Of a DNA stretch of 44,010 bases, positions 8,193-15,391 are shown piece by piece. The stretch covers positions 1-44,010 of the forward strand of contig JAILDU010000086.1 in NCBI GenBank assembly GCA_024689005.1. Reading direction: 5' to 3'. The translations under genes and the position numbers were made by a program. Position 1 is the first letter of the stretch. Every line of letters begins with the position of its first letter. Below the pieces are notes generated by a model, which was given only the letters and a program-made list of their open reading frames with translations, did no database searches and was not told where the DNA came from. The DNA is from Paludibacteraceae bacterium (GTDB taxonomy: Bacteria; Bacteroidota; Bacteroidia; Bacteroidales; Paludibacteraceae).

Positions 8193-8913
8193 CATCTCCC
8201 ACTTCACCATTAGTTACCGAATCTGTTTGTATGCTTGGTATGCTTGTCTGTTCGTTCTCTTGCATTCCTCCTGCCATCTCATCCAGGATATACTGCAGAT
8301 CCGTAGCCTTCAGTTTTCCTTTCTTGATGGCTGTCACAATCTCTTCTTTCTCCGCAAACAGTTCTTCTATTTTCTTCTTGGAAACGAAATGATAATCAGT
8401 CCTTACCAACTGTGCTTTGTCCCATCCCGGACGCAACAGATAATACAGAGTCGGAGTGTTCGGACCGGTTCCTCCCACAAACTTTACAAATTCCAGTTCG
8501 CCGGTCTTCTTGTCCATCTGATAGTTGATCTCACACTGGAAGATAGTACCCCACGCACTCCCCATCACAGGGTTGCCCCACTGATGTTCACTATGCATCT
8601 GAGCTTTCTCGCACGGTACATAATACAACACATGCACCTTGTCCGGAAAATTCTTGTGCCAAATCTTTATTCCTACTATATCTATCGCCTCTATTTCTCT
8701 TTTACCTTTGTCCGACGCTTTTTTTCTTACAGACAGTTTCCCTTTTCCGGAGCGTGGCAACTCCACTTCTTCAAACTCTTCGGAATGTCCGTCCTTGAAA
8801 AATACTTCACCGGGATAATAGTGCGGTGTCATCAAACTCATTTGAGCAATAAATTGCGCTTGCACAGCTATAGCGGCAAGCAGCGCAATCAGAATAATAC
8901 CTAATTTTTTCAT
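8185..8913 (-). CDS. Secreted/periplasmic protein of unknown function
   Basis: 242 residues with signal peptide MKKLGIILIALLAAIAVQA. The mature part includes a lysine-rich segment (ELPRSGKGKLSVRKKASDKGKR), a PHYYPGEVFFKDG start and an acidic, low-complexity C-terminus ending GEVGDDE. Its stop overlaps the start of the protease gene downstream (GATGATGAATAA), so the two are almost certainly one operon, and it may be a partner, substrate or chaperone of the protease. I do not recognise the family. It is transcribed from a canonical promoter at 9039-9070 with a leader of more than 100 nt. Confidence 0.7.
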   Translation of the reverse strand: MKKLGIILIALLAAIAVQAQFIAQMSLMTPHYYPGEVFFKDGHSEEFEEVELPRSGKGKLSVRKKASDKGKREIEAIDIVGIKIWHKNFPDKVHVLYYVPCEKAQMHSEHQWGNPVMGSAWGTIFQCEINYQMDKKTGELEFVKFVGGTGPNTPTLYYLLRPGWDKAQLVRTDYHFVSKKKIEELFAEKEEIVTAIKKGKLKATDLQYILDEMAGGMQENEQTSIPSIQTDSVTNGEVGDDE

Positions 8914-9038
8914 TGTAATATAACTATATAAATATCAATATATTAGCAGTGCGTCATATCTACCTTATCCATCATTATACTGCATAACAAAATATGCGAA
9001 TATTCATATCATGTAACAACAGTTATTATTTTACGGTG

Positions 9039-9070
9039 CAAAGGTACGAAAAATAAATGACTCTGGCAAA
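9039..9070 (-). promoter_or_regulatory. Promoter of the 8913 gene and protease operon
   Basis: Minus strand: TTTG (9067-9070), 20-nt spacer, TACCTTTG (9039-9046). The predicted leader is about 120 nt. Confidence 0.75.
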
Positions 9071-9143
9071 TAAAACTATATATTTTATGCTTAAAATCGC
9101 AATATTTGTTCTATTTTACCCAAGGACGGGGGAACACACAAAA

Positions 9144-9165
9144 AAAGACGCCGTCTGGCGTCTTT
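9144..9165 (-). terminator. Terminator of tRNA-Lys
   Basis: AAAGACGCC (9144-9152) pairs with GGCGTCTTT (9157-9165) over a 4-nt loop. On the minus strand it is followed by a T-run and begins two bases after the tRNA 3' end. Confidence 0.9.
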
Positions 9166-9166
9166 G

Positions 9167-9239
9167 TGTCCCCCGAGAGGCTCGAACTCTCGACCCACTG
9201 ATTAAGAGTCAGTTGCTCTACCAACTGAGCTAGGGAGAC
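9167..9239 (-). tRNA. tRNA-Lys (anticodon CUU)
   Basis: A 73-nt cloverleaf on the minus strand. The acceptor stem GTCTCCC/GGGGGAC has one G-U pair, the D arm reads TAGCTCAGTTGGTAGAGCA, the anticodon loop is CTCTTAA (CUU, lysine codon AAG), and the T arm has the TTCGAGC loop. The discriminator is A and CCA is not encoded. It is a single-gene transcript with its own promoter and terminator. Confidence 0.95.
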
Positions 9240-9262
9240 ATGCTCCTTTTCAAAAGCGGGTG

Positions 9263-9294
9263 CAAAAGTACTGCTTTTTTTTGACATGACCAAA
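9263..9294 (-). promoter_or_regulatory. tRNA-Lys promoter
   Basis: Minus strand: TTTG (9291-9294), 20-nt spacer, TACTTTTG (9263-9270). The spacer is identical to that of the rplU promoter at 27670-27701. Confidence 0.85.
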
Positions 9295-9400
9295 TTTTTC
9301 TGCAAAAAAAAATAAAAAAAGTACATTTTCTAATGTTCAATAAGCAAATATGGATGCTTGAGCTCGCTCATAAGCAGACATAATTGGTTATTGAAGGGAT

Positions 9401-10144
9401 TCACAGACTCTCGGCAAAGCGCTCCGCCTCCTCTATCTGGTCTATCTTGCCCACATCCATCATTCGATAATTCTGCGGAACATATCCCTTTAATACCTCG
9501 TCTTGGCAGATACTCAAATACAGATCTATGAGCGAAAACTTTTCTCCTTTCGCCGCCACGACGCCATCCATCCGGTCGAAGATACGCGGACTCAATATCT
9601 GCATGCCCGAGAAAGCCAGTTTGCGCATAGCAGACAGTTGATTGCCCATAGCCGATTGCGGTTTCACTTCGCCCGTAGCGATATTGGTCCATCCGCGTAG
9701 TGTCTGTTCGTCATCGAAGAGCAGATAGCGTTGCGTCTGACGATCGCTGACCACCAGCGTCCCCATCGTACGCGGGTCGTGCGCGGCTATGAGAGCACGC
9801 ACATCGATGGTACTCAGTATATCTACGTTGCAGGCCAGAAAAGGCTCATTGCCCAGCATTGTACGCGCCTTGCGCAACCCGCCGCCCGTATCCAAGAGAC
9901 CGTCACGCTCATCGCTGATCTGCACACGACACCCCCACCCGTCGGCCTGACGCACAGCATCTATAATCATATCGGGAAAATGGTGAACATTGACTACAAT
10001 ATCCGTTATACCTGCCTCTCGCAGTTTCTCTATCTGCCACTGAAGTAGCGGCTTGCCGGCTAATGGTACCAGTGCTTTGGGCATTCTGTCGGTCAGCGGT
10101 TTGAGTCGTGTGCCCATGCCCGCTGCAAAAATCATCGCTTTCAT
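9401..10144 (-). CDS. Sugar-1-phosphate nucleotidyltransferase, MurU-like
   Basis: 247 residues with the nucleotidyltransferase signature AAGMGTRLKPLTDRMPKAL at the N-terminus (residues 7-25), the PLAGKPLLQW segment, ISDERDGLLDTGGGL and CNVDILS (metal-binding Asp). The length and compact single domain fit MurU-type N-acetylmuramate-1-phosphate uridylyltransferases, and mannose-1-phosphate guanylyltransferases look similar. The neighbour 55 bp upstream is an AmgK-like anomeric kinase, which supports a MurNAc salvage pathway that turns MurNAc into UDP-MurNAc without de novo synthesis. The stop at 9401 lies about 160 bp from the tRNA. Substrate specificity is inferred from context. Confidence 0.8.
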   Translation of the reverse strand: MKAMIFAAGMGTRLKPLTDRMPKALVPLAGKPLLQWQIEKLREAGITDIVVNVHHFPDMIIDAVRQADGWGCRVQISDERDGLLDTGGGLRKARTMLGNEPFLACNVDILSTIDVRALIAAHDPRTMGTLVVSDRQTQRYLLFDDEQTLRGWTNIATGEVKPQSAMGNQLSAMRKLAFSGMQILSPRIFDRMDGVVAAKGEKFSLIDLYLSICQDEVLKGYVPQNYRMMDVGKIDQIEEAERFAESL

Positions 10145-10199
10145 AAAACAGACCGTTAGCGGCGCTCACTCAAAGAAGAAAGACCGCTGCGCTAAAAGA

Positions 10200-11627
10200 T
10201 TAAAGATTCCTATCAATTTTTCTTTCTCGATGAATCAAATGGACATGCACGCCATACTTATCATGTATATGCTGCGCTACATGCTCGGCACTATAGACCG
10301 ACCGATGTTGGCCGCCGGTACAACCGAAAGAGACTTGCAGATGTGAGAAACCGCGTTCTATGAATCGCTCCACATGGTGGTCAACGAGTCTATATACCGA
10401 CTCCAGAAAAGTCAATATCTCGCCGTCTTTCTCCAGAAAATCTATTACGGGTTGATCCAATCCCGTCAGCGTCTTGTACTCATCGTACTTACCGGGATTG
10501 TGCGTACTGCGACAATCGAAAACATATCCTCCGCCGTTACCGCTCTTATCCTCCGGAATGCCCTTCTTGAAGGAGAACGAATAGACCGTCACCGTCAGTT
10601 CGGACGGATTGCTGATTTCGGATGGTTGATCGTCGATTGTTGATGTCGAATCGGGCAACAAGCCATGAGCAGCGAGCAAGTTGCTTAGTCGGTATATTTC
10701 CGGGTAGAGTTCACGCAAGTCGCTATGTTGCGCAAATAACTCTTGCAGGTTGCGCAACGCATTGGGAATAGACTCCAGGAAATGCTGCTTACGTTCGAAA
10801 TAACCGCGATAACCGTACGCGCCCAACACCTGCAATGTGCGGAAGAGTACAAAATGCGGTAATCTCTTTTTCCACTCGGCCCTGCTTTCCTCCATTTGTC
10901 CTTTCGCCCACTCGCCGTCACACTCATCCAGATACGCTTCAATCAGTTCCTCGCGCAATGCCGCGGGCATATTGGCCTTGGCCTGCCATAGGAACGAAGC
11001 CACGTCATATTGCGTCGGACCTCGTCTGCCTCCCTGAAAATCTATGAAGTACGGCTGGTCGTCGCATAACATCACATTGCGGCTCTGCATATCCCGGTAG
11101 AGAAAGTAGCCTCTATCCTGTTCTCCCCTCATGGGAGAGAGTATTTTCTCGACCAATCGGTCGAAATCATCTTCCAACAACGGTTCGCTGAACTCAATCT
11201 TAGTTCCCTTCAGGAAACAATACTTCCAATAATTGAGATCCCATCTGACCGACCGTTCGTCCATAGCGGGAACGGGGAAGCAGCGTGACCAATCCAAACC
11301 GCGCGCTCCTACTATTTGTATATGCGCGAGTGCGCGGATAGTGCGCGCAAGCAGCTCTTTCTCTTCCGGCAAGAAACATCCGGTCTCTCGGCCGTGACGG
11401 ATAGCATCAAAAAGCGAAGTATCGCCCAGGTCCTGCTGCGTATAACTCATCTCATCATCGCTCACCCAGAGGACATGAGGCACAGGCAAGCCCTGCGATG
11501 CAAAATGACGCGCCAGATAGATGAAAGCGCGATTCTCGTCTCGATTGGTTCCTTCCACGCGAATGACAGTCTGATTGCCGTCTTGCTCACGCGTATAGAC
11601 TCTATTGCTGCCTTGCTGCTTGATCAT
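10200..11627 (-). CDS. AmgK-like amino-sugar kinase fused to RapZ C-terminal domain
   Basis: 475 residues from the ATG at 11625-11627, which overlaps the upstream stop by one base (TAATG); the TTG six bases earlier is rejected. Residues 1 to about 330 form an aminoglycoside-phosphotransferase-fold kinase with Brenner-type loop YRDMQSRN (about 177-184) and metal-binding FIDFQGGRRGP (about 195). This pattern matches AmgK, which phosphorylates MurNAc/GlcNAc at C1. Residues from about 345 to the end match the RapZ C-terminal domain: FDCRSTHNPG and GCTGGQHRSV. In E. coli that domain senses glucosamine-6-phosphate and binds sRNA. I infer a cell-wall recycling kinase with a built-in amino-sugar sensing or phosphotransfer domain. 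Confidence 0.85.
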   Translation of the reverse strand: MIKQQGSNRVYTREQDGNQTVIRVEGTNRDENRAFIYLARHFASQGLPVPHVLWVSDDEMSYTQQDLGDTSLFDAIRHGRETGCFLPEEKELLARTIRALAHIQIVGARGLDWSRCFPVPAMDERSVRWDLNYWKYCFLKGTKIEFSEPLLEDDFDRLVEKILSPMRGEQDRGYFLYRDMQSRNVMLCDDQPYFIDFQGGRRGPTQYDVASFLWQAKANMPAALREELIEAYLDECDGEWAKGQMEESRAEWKKRLPHFVLFRTLQVLGAYGYRGYFERKQHFLESIPNALRNLQELFAQHSDLRELYPEIYRLSNLLAAHGLLPDSTSTIDDQPSEISNPSELTVTVYSFSFKKGIPEDKSGNGGGYVFDCRSTHNPGKYDEYKTLTGLDQPVIDFLEKDGEILTFLESVYRLVDHHVERFIERGFSHLQVSFGCTGGQHRSVYSAEHVAQHIHDKYGVHVHLIHRERKIDRNL

Positions 11628-12550
11628 TAGCAACGGAATTTAACCGCGTGGTGAATACAGGTCACCTTGCACGGACCGATGATGTTCTCCAATATACCAT
11701 CCGCCTCAAACATGATATGCTTGCGGTAGTTGATCTCTATCTCGCGTCCCACCAGGGGATAGATGAACGGCAGGTCTGTCAGACGGCCGTTGAACAGATT
11801 AGGCATAGCCTTGAGTACCTGTTTGAAAGTCGGTCGGCGGACGAACATAGCGTGAAAGACTCCATCCTGAGGATCGGCCTCCGGGTTCTGACGAATACCT
11901 CCGCCCGAGAACGGACCGTTGCCCACATTCATAGTGAAGAGCATATCGTTAACCGCTTCCTTGCCGTCCACATAGAGAATCATATGTTGCGCCTTATGCT
12001 GAATCATGGCGGCTATCAGGCCAAACAGATAATTGACATGGTGACTGCCGATATAGTATTTCAGCGTCTCAGCCTTCTTGCAGCACAGCGGGTCAACACC
12101 GAATCCCACCGAGTTGATGAAATAGCGGTGATGCTCGATGCCGTTGCGCCAATAGGTCAGACATCCTATATCGATAGGATGTGCCTCGCCCTCAAAGAAG
12201 CGACGCAGACTCTCCTTGTGATTCTTGGTCAGATTCCAGTAGCGGCCCCAGTCATTACCCGTTCCGCGCGGCATTAAGCCGACTTGAATACGAGCGCGCT
12301 CTTCGGGATTCAGATTCGAACGCATTATTCCGTTGATGGCCTCACTCAGCGTGCCATCACCGCCTAAGATAAGAATCTCGTCATAACCTTTCTCTACCAA
12401 CTCACGCGCCAATTCCGTTGCATGGCCGGCATACTTGGTGACTCTATAAGCAAATGGCAGATGGCGCTTACGAAGCAGCTGCCACAGATAGATACGCTGC
12501 GCTCGAAAAGCCTTCTTACCGGATTTTGGATTGATTATTATTCCTAGCAT
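11627..12550 (-). CDS. Diacylglycerol kinase family lipid kinase
   Basis: 307 residues. It starts MLGIIINPKSGKKAF and has the nucleotide-binding GGDGT (about residue 82) and GTGNDWGRYW (about 115), both diagnostic of DAGK/YegS-type kinases. The C-terminal half has GNGPFSGGGIRQNPEADPQDG, also typical. It probably phosphorylates diacylglycerol or a related lipid at the inner membrane. It is first in a three-gene unit with the AmgK-RapZ and MurU-like genes, with one-base coupling to the next gene. The lipid link to MurNAc recycling is not obvious; undecaprenyl or phospholipid recycling is a possible connection. Confidence 0.9.
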   Translation of the reverse strand: MLGIIINPKSGKKAFRAQRIYLWQLLRKRHLPFAYRVTKYAGHATELARELVEKGYDEILILGGDGTLSEAINGIMRSNLNPEERARIQVGLMPRGTGNDWGRYWNLTKNHKESLRRFFEGEAHPIDIGCLTYWRNGIEHHRYFINSVGFGVDPLCCKKAETLKYYIGSHHVNYLFGLIAAMIQHKAQHMILYVDGKEAVNDMLFTMNVGNGPFSGGGIRQNPEADPQDGVFHAMFVRRPTFKQVLKAMPNLFNGRLTDLPFIYPLVGREIEINYRKHIMFEADGILENIIGPCKVTCIHHAVKFRC

Positions 12551-12579
12551 GGTATTACCAATTTTCGCGAAATCGAGTG

Positions 12580-12611
12580 CAAAAGTACGAAAAAAAATTC
12601 ACATGCACAAA
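12580..12611 (-). promoter_or_regulatory. Promoter of lipid kinase/AmgK/MurU operon
   Basis: Minus strand: TTTG (12608-12611), 20-nt spacer, TACTTTTG (12580-12587). It is divergent from the plus-strand promoter that begins 16 bp to the right. Confidence 0.85.
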
Positions 12612-12626
12612 CTTTTTGATTAATTA

Positions 12627-12658
12627 TTTGCATATATCATTTTTTTGTAGTAATTTTG
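12627..12658 (+). promoter_or_regulatory. Promoter of sigma-54-type activator/lptE genes
   Basis: TTTG (12627-12630), 20-nt spacer, TAATTTTG (12651-12658). The transcript should begin near 12665. That excludes the ATG at 12660 and decides for the ATG at 12684. Confidence 0.85.
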
Positions 12659-12683
12659 CATGACATTTTGTCAGGTATCGATT

Positions 12684-13859
12684 ATGACTCCACAAGAATT
12701 ATTATCTATAAAACAACGTTTCGGCATCATCGGCCAGAACCCGCAACTCAACCGGGATATAGAAATTGCCGTACAGGTGGCTCGCACCGACCTGAGCATT
12801 CTCATTACCGGTGAATCGGGTGTCGGCAAGGAGCATTTCCCGAAGATCATACATGCCTATTCCGCCCGCAAGCACGGTCCCTATTTTGCCGTCAACTGCG
12901 GTGCTATACCGGAAGGCACTATAGACAGTGAGCTCTTCGGCCACGAGAAAGGTGCGTTCACCGATGCCAAGAACGAACACAAAGGATACTTTGAGATAGC
13001 CGATGGCGGCACGCTCTTTCTGGACGAAGTGGGCGAACTGCCGTTGCAGACTCAGGTGCGTCTGCTACGTGTCTTAGAGACAGGCGAATACATGCGAATG
13101 GGTTCGGCCCAGGTGCGCAAGACGAATGTTCGCGTAGTGGCAGCGACCAACCTCAATATGCGTCAGGCCATCGACGACGGACGATTCCGCGAGGACCTCT
13201 ACTATCGTCTCAACACCGTAGAGATTCGCGTGCCCGCGCTGCGCGATAGAAAAGAAGATATTCCTCTTCTGTTCCGCAAGTTTGCCGTCGATTTCTGCAA
13301 CCGCTACCAGATGCCGCCACTCTCGCTCAACGACGAAGCCACACGCTTGCTGCAGAACGCATACTGGCGAGGCAACATCCGCCAGCTCAAGAACTTGGCA
13401 GAGCAGATTGCCGTCATAGAGATGGACCACCAAATCAACGCCGAGACGCTCAGCCGCTATCTGCCTAAGGAGGAGAACCAGCAAGGCATCGTTCTGCGTG
13501 CCAACACCGAGTCGGCCGGAGGCAAGGACTACTCGCACGAGATAGGATTGCTCTACAATATGCTGATGAAGACACAACAGGAGTTGCGCGAACTCAAGGC
13601 ACAATTGGCTACTCAAGAGGCAGCTCCGCAACTGACCGAACAGGTAGTACAACAGCAACCGCAGATAACACACGAGACGCACGAAGTGGTGGATGCCGAA
13701 GCCGAAGTGGTGGGCAGTCTGCGCATAGAGGACGGCGAGCGCGAGCGTATCATCCGCGCGCTGGAGCTATCGGGCGGCAATCGTAAAGTAGCAGCAGAGA
13801 CTGTCGGCCTGTCCGAACGAACACTATACCGCAAAATAAAAGAATATGGCCTACAATAA
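12684..13859 (+). CDS. Sigma-54-type AAA+ activator, Fis family, no receiver domain
   Basis: 391 residues from the ATG at 12684 ([17 protein letters not shown]). The AAA+ domain has Walker A GESGVGKE (43-50), Walker B LFLDE (111-115), the sensor VRVVAATN and the arginine-finger region REDLYYRLN. The sigma-54 contact loop reads GAFTDA (90-95) instead of the canonical GAFTGA. A Gln-rich linker leads to a C-terminal Fis-type helix-turn-helix (residues about 350-391, [20 protein letters not shown]). There is no response-regulator receiver or ligand domain. It is followed by lptE and secG, an arrangement I know from other Bacteroidota, so its target may be envelope functions. The effector signal is unknown. 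Confidence 0.9.
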   Translation: MTPQELLSIKQRFGIIGQNPQLNRDIEIAVQVARTDLSILITGESGVGKEHFPKIIHAYSARKHGPYFAVNCGAIPEGTIDSELFGHEKGAFTDAKNEHKGYFEIADGGTLFLDEVGELPLQTQVRLLRVLETGEYMRMGSAQVRKTNVRVVAATNLNMRQAIDDGRFREDLYYRLNTVEIRVPALRDRKEDIPLLFRKFAVDFCNRYQMPPLSLNDEATRLLQNAYWRGNIRQLKNLAEQIAVIEMDHQINAETLSRYLPKEENQQGIVLRANTESAGGKDYSHEIGLLYNMLMKTQQELRELKAQLATQEAAPQLTEQVVQQQPQITHETHEVVDAEAEVVGSLRIEDGERERIIRALELSGGNRKVAAETVGLSERTLYRKIKEYGLQ

Positions 13860-13926
13860 CATACAGACCGCTATGCTAAAAGAGCAAAGACCGCTCAACA
13901 AGTTCGCTGAAAGAATAAAGACTAAA

Positions 13927-14448
13927 ATGACTCGACCGATAGCATTCCTGTCTTTATTCCTGATTCCTTGTTGCTTGTTCTGCCTCACCGGCTGTGCTAT
14001 CAGTTTCAAGATGAATGGCGCCAATATCGACTACCAGACCACCCACTCCATCTCCATAGCCGATTTCCCGAACAACGCAGCGATGGTCAATCCCACACTG
14101 AGCAACAACCTGAGCGAGGGAATACGAGACCTCTACCAACGCCAGACACGTCTGGAGATACTACGTAAAGGCGGAGACCTGGAGCTGGAAGGCGAGATTG
14201 TCGGATACGATATATCGCAGGGCGCTATCTCTGCCGACAGCTATGCGTCGGAGAGCAAACTGACCATCCGCGTTACGGTACACTTTACCAACAACATTCG
14301 ACCGGAGGAGTCGTTTGACAAGACCTATTCGGCCTATCAGACTTTCGATGCGAGCCGCCTGCTGACGGACGTACAGGACGAACTCTGCGCCACTATCATC
14401 ACCGAAATAGCAGAGAATATATACAACGACACGGTAGCAAAGTGGTAA
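13927..14448 (+). CDS. lptE: LptE-family outer-membrane LPS assembly lipoprotein
   Basis: 173 residues from the ATG at 13927. The longer frame from 13846 overlaps the previous gene and adds a charged N-terminus without signal function. MTRPIAFLSLF leads to the lipobox CLTGC, so this is a lipoprotein. The mature part has ISIADFPNNAAMVNPTLS, GDLELEGEIVGYDISQGAIS and a C-terminal IAENIYNDTVAKW, the conserved layout of Bacteroidota LptE, the plug and partner of LptD in LPS insertion. The 67-bp gap after the activator gene has no promoter, so it is probably co-transcribed with it. Confidence 0.85.
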   Translation: MTRPIAFLSLFLIPCCLFCLTGCAISFKMNGANIDYQTTHSISIADFPNNAAMVNPTLSNNLSEGIRDLYQRQTRLEILRKGGDLELEGEIVGYDISQGAISADSYASESKLTIRVTVHFTNNIRPEESFDKTYSAYQTFDASRLLTDVQDELCATIITEIAENIYNDTVAKW

Positions 14449-14507
14449 TGAAGTACCTTGGAAAAGTATCTGTGCAACTTGTGAAGATAGCAAAAAACGC
14501 GTAATTA

Positions 14508-14539
14508 TTTGCACAATTCAAAAAAAAGCAGTAACTTTG
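14508..14539 (+). promoter_or_regulatory. secG promoter
   Basis: TTTG (14508-14511), 20-nt spacer, TAACTTTG (14532-14539). The leader of about 115 nt can form two small hairpins: CCGAT/ATCGG (14543-14560) and CATTCC/GGAATG (14578-14592). Confidence 0.85.
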
Positions 14540-14661
14540 CCGCCGATTTGTGCACATCGGTCTGAGCCGGTGGACTTCATTCCTATGGAATGAGACTACG
14601 AAAGAGCACTCTGACAGAAGAACGCAAACGAACTAAGAAAATATTAAAATTTATTATAATT

Positions 14662-14979
14662 ATGTACATTTTTATTACAATTCTCATCGTAATCGCCTCT
14701 ATTCTGATTACCCTTTTGGTATTGGTACAGAATAGCAAGGGCGGTGGCCTGGCAGCCGGTTTCGCGAGCGGCAACCAGGTAATGGGCGCTCCGCGTACAG
14801 CGGACTTCTTGGAGAAGGCCACATGGACGCTCATCGCAATCATCGTTGTTCTCTGCATCGCCGGCGCAGGTTTCACCAAAGGTCGCCAGGCTTCCACTGA
14901 GCAAGAATCACAGATCAATGTGGAAGTTCCTGCAGAACAACCTGCCGCTGAGATTCCTGCTGAAACAGAGGCTGAGTAA
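14662..14979 (+). CDS. secG: Protein translocase subunit SecG
   Basis: 105 residues from the ATG at 14662. A longer frame begins at 14590, but its first 24 residues are charged and lie in the structured leader. There are two transmembrane segments (residues 3-24 and 52-72) separated by the conserved loop NSKGGGLAAGFASGNQVMG, the hallmark of SecG. The C-terminal tail is acidic and Pro/Ala-rich (VEVPAEQPAAEIPAETEAE). SecG assists SecYE in export through the inner membrane. It has its own promoter and terminator. Confidence 0.95.
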   Translation: MYIFITILIVIASILITLLVLVQNSKGGGLAAGFASGNQVMGAPRTADFLEKATWTLIAIIVVLCIAGAGFTKGRQASTEQESQINVEVPAEQPAAEIPAETEAE

Positions 14980-15001
14980 TCACAAAGCACAAAACAAAAA
15001 G

Positions 15002-15027
15002 ACATCCCTTCCTTTCGGTTGGGATGT
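15002..15027 (+). terminator. secG terminator
   Basis: ACATCCC (15002-15008) pairs with GGGATGT (15021-15027), followed by TTTTTG, 22 bp after the secG stop. Confidence 0.85.
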
Positions 15028-15214
15028 TTTTGTTTAGCACCTGCTCGTGGCGCCTTTGGGTGTTGTCACTACACTCTCTTTACATTCTTGTTCTCAGACT
15101 CACTCTCATTCTCGTTATTACTTTTTGCTGTCATTATACTATAGCCATTATATCCTCTCCTATTTCTTCTCGGTCTCCTGGTGGCGCAAGATTGGCTCAA
15201 GAGCCGCTAAATAA

Positions 15215-15264
15215 CCTAGGTATAACCTAGGTATAACCTAGGTATCTCCTAGGTATCACCTAGG
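15215..15264. repeat. Five CCTAGG units at exact 11-bp spacing
   Basis: CCTAGG begins at 15215, 15226, 15237, 15248 and 15259, with the 5-nt linkers TATAA, TATAA, TATCT and TATCA. It lies between the secG terminator and the terminator of the giant gene, so it is outside both transcripts. I see no gene in 15035-15341. Confidence 0.9.
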
Positions 15265-15300
15265 TCGTTATCGTAATCGACAGTCAATTGATGGTGGGTT

Positions 15301-15334
15301 GTGAACGGGTGAACGGATGAACGGGTGAACGGGG
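15301..15334. repeat. Four GTGAACGG 8-bp repeats
   Basis: Units of GTGAACGG begin at 15301, 15309, 15317 (ATGAACGG) and 15325. This is a low-complexity intergenic repeat between two terminators. Confidence 0.8.
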
Positions 15335-15341
15335 ATATACA

Positions 15342-15371
15342 AAGAAGGCGGCGCAAATGCGTCGCCTTCTT
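15342..15371 (-). terminator. Terminator of giant surface protein gene
   Basis: AAGAAGGCG (15342-15350) pairs with CGCCTTCTT (15363-15371), extended inward by GCG/CGC with one mismatch. It lies 20 bp beyond the stop codon on the minus strand. Confidence 0.8.
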
Positions 15372-15391
15372 GAGTTGTACAGCCTCGCGGC

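Noticed and set aside
9111..9326. 71-codon minus-strand frame over tRNA-Lys
   Set aside because: It spans the tRNA, its promoter and terminator; not a protein gene.
12660..12683. Upstream ATG of the sigma-54 activator
   Set aside because: It lies two bases past the -7 box and before the expected transcript start; the ATG at 12684 gives the normal N-terminus.
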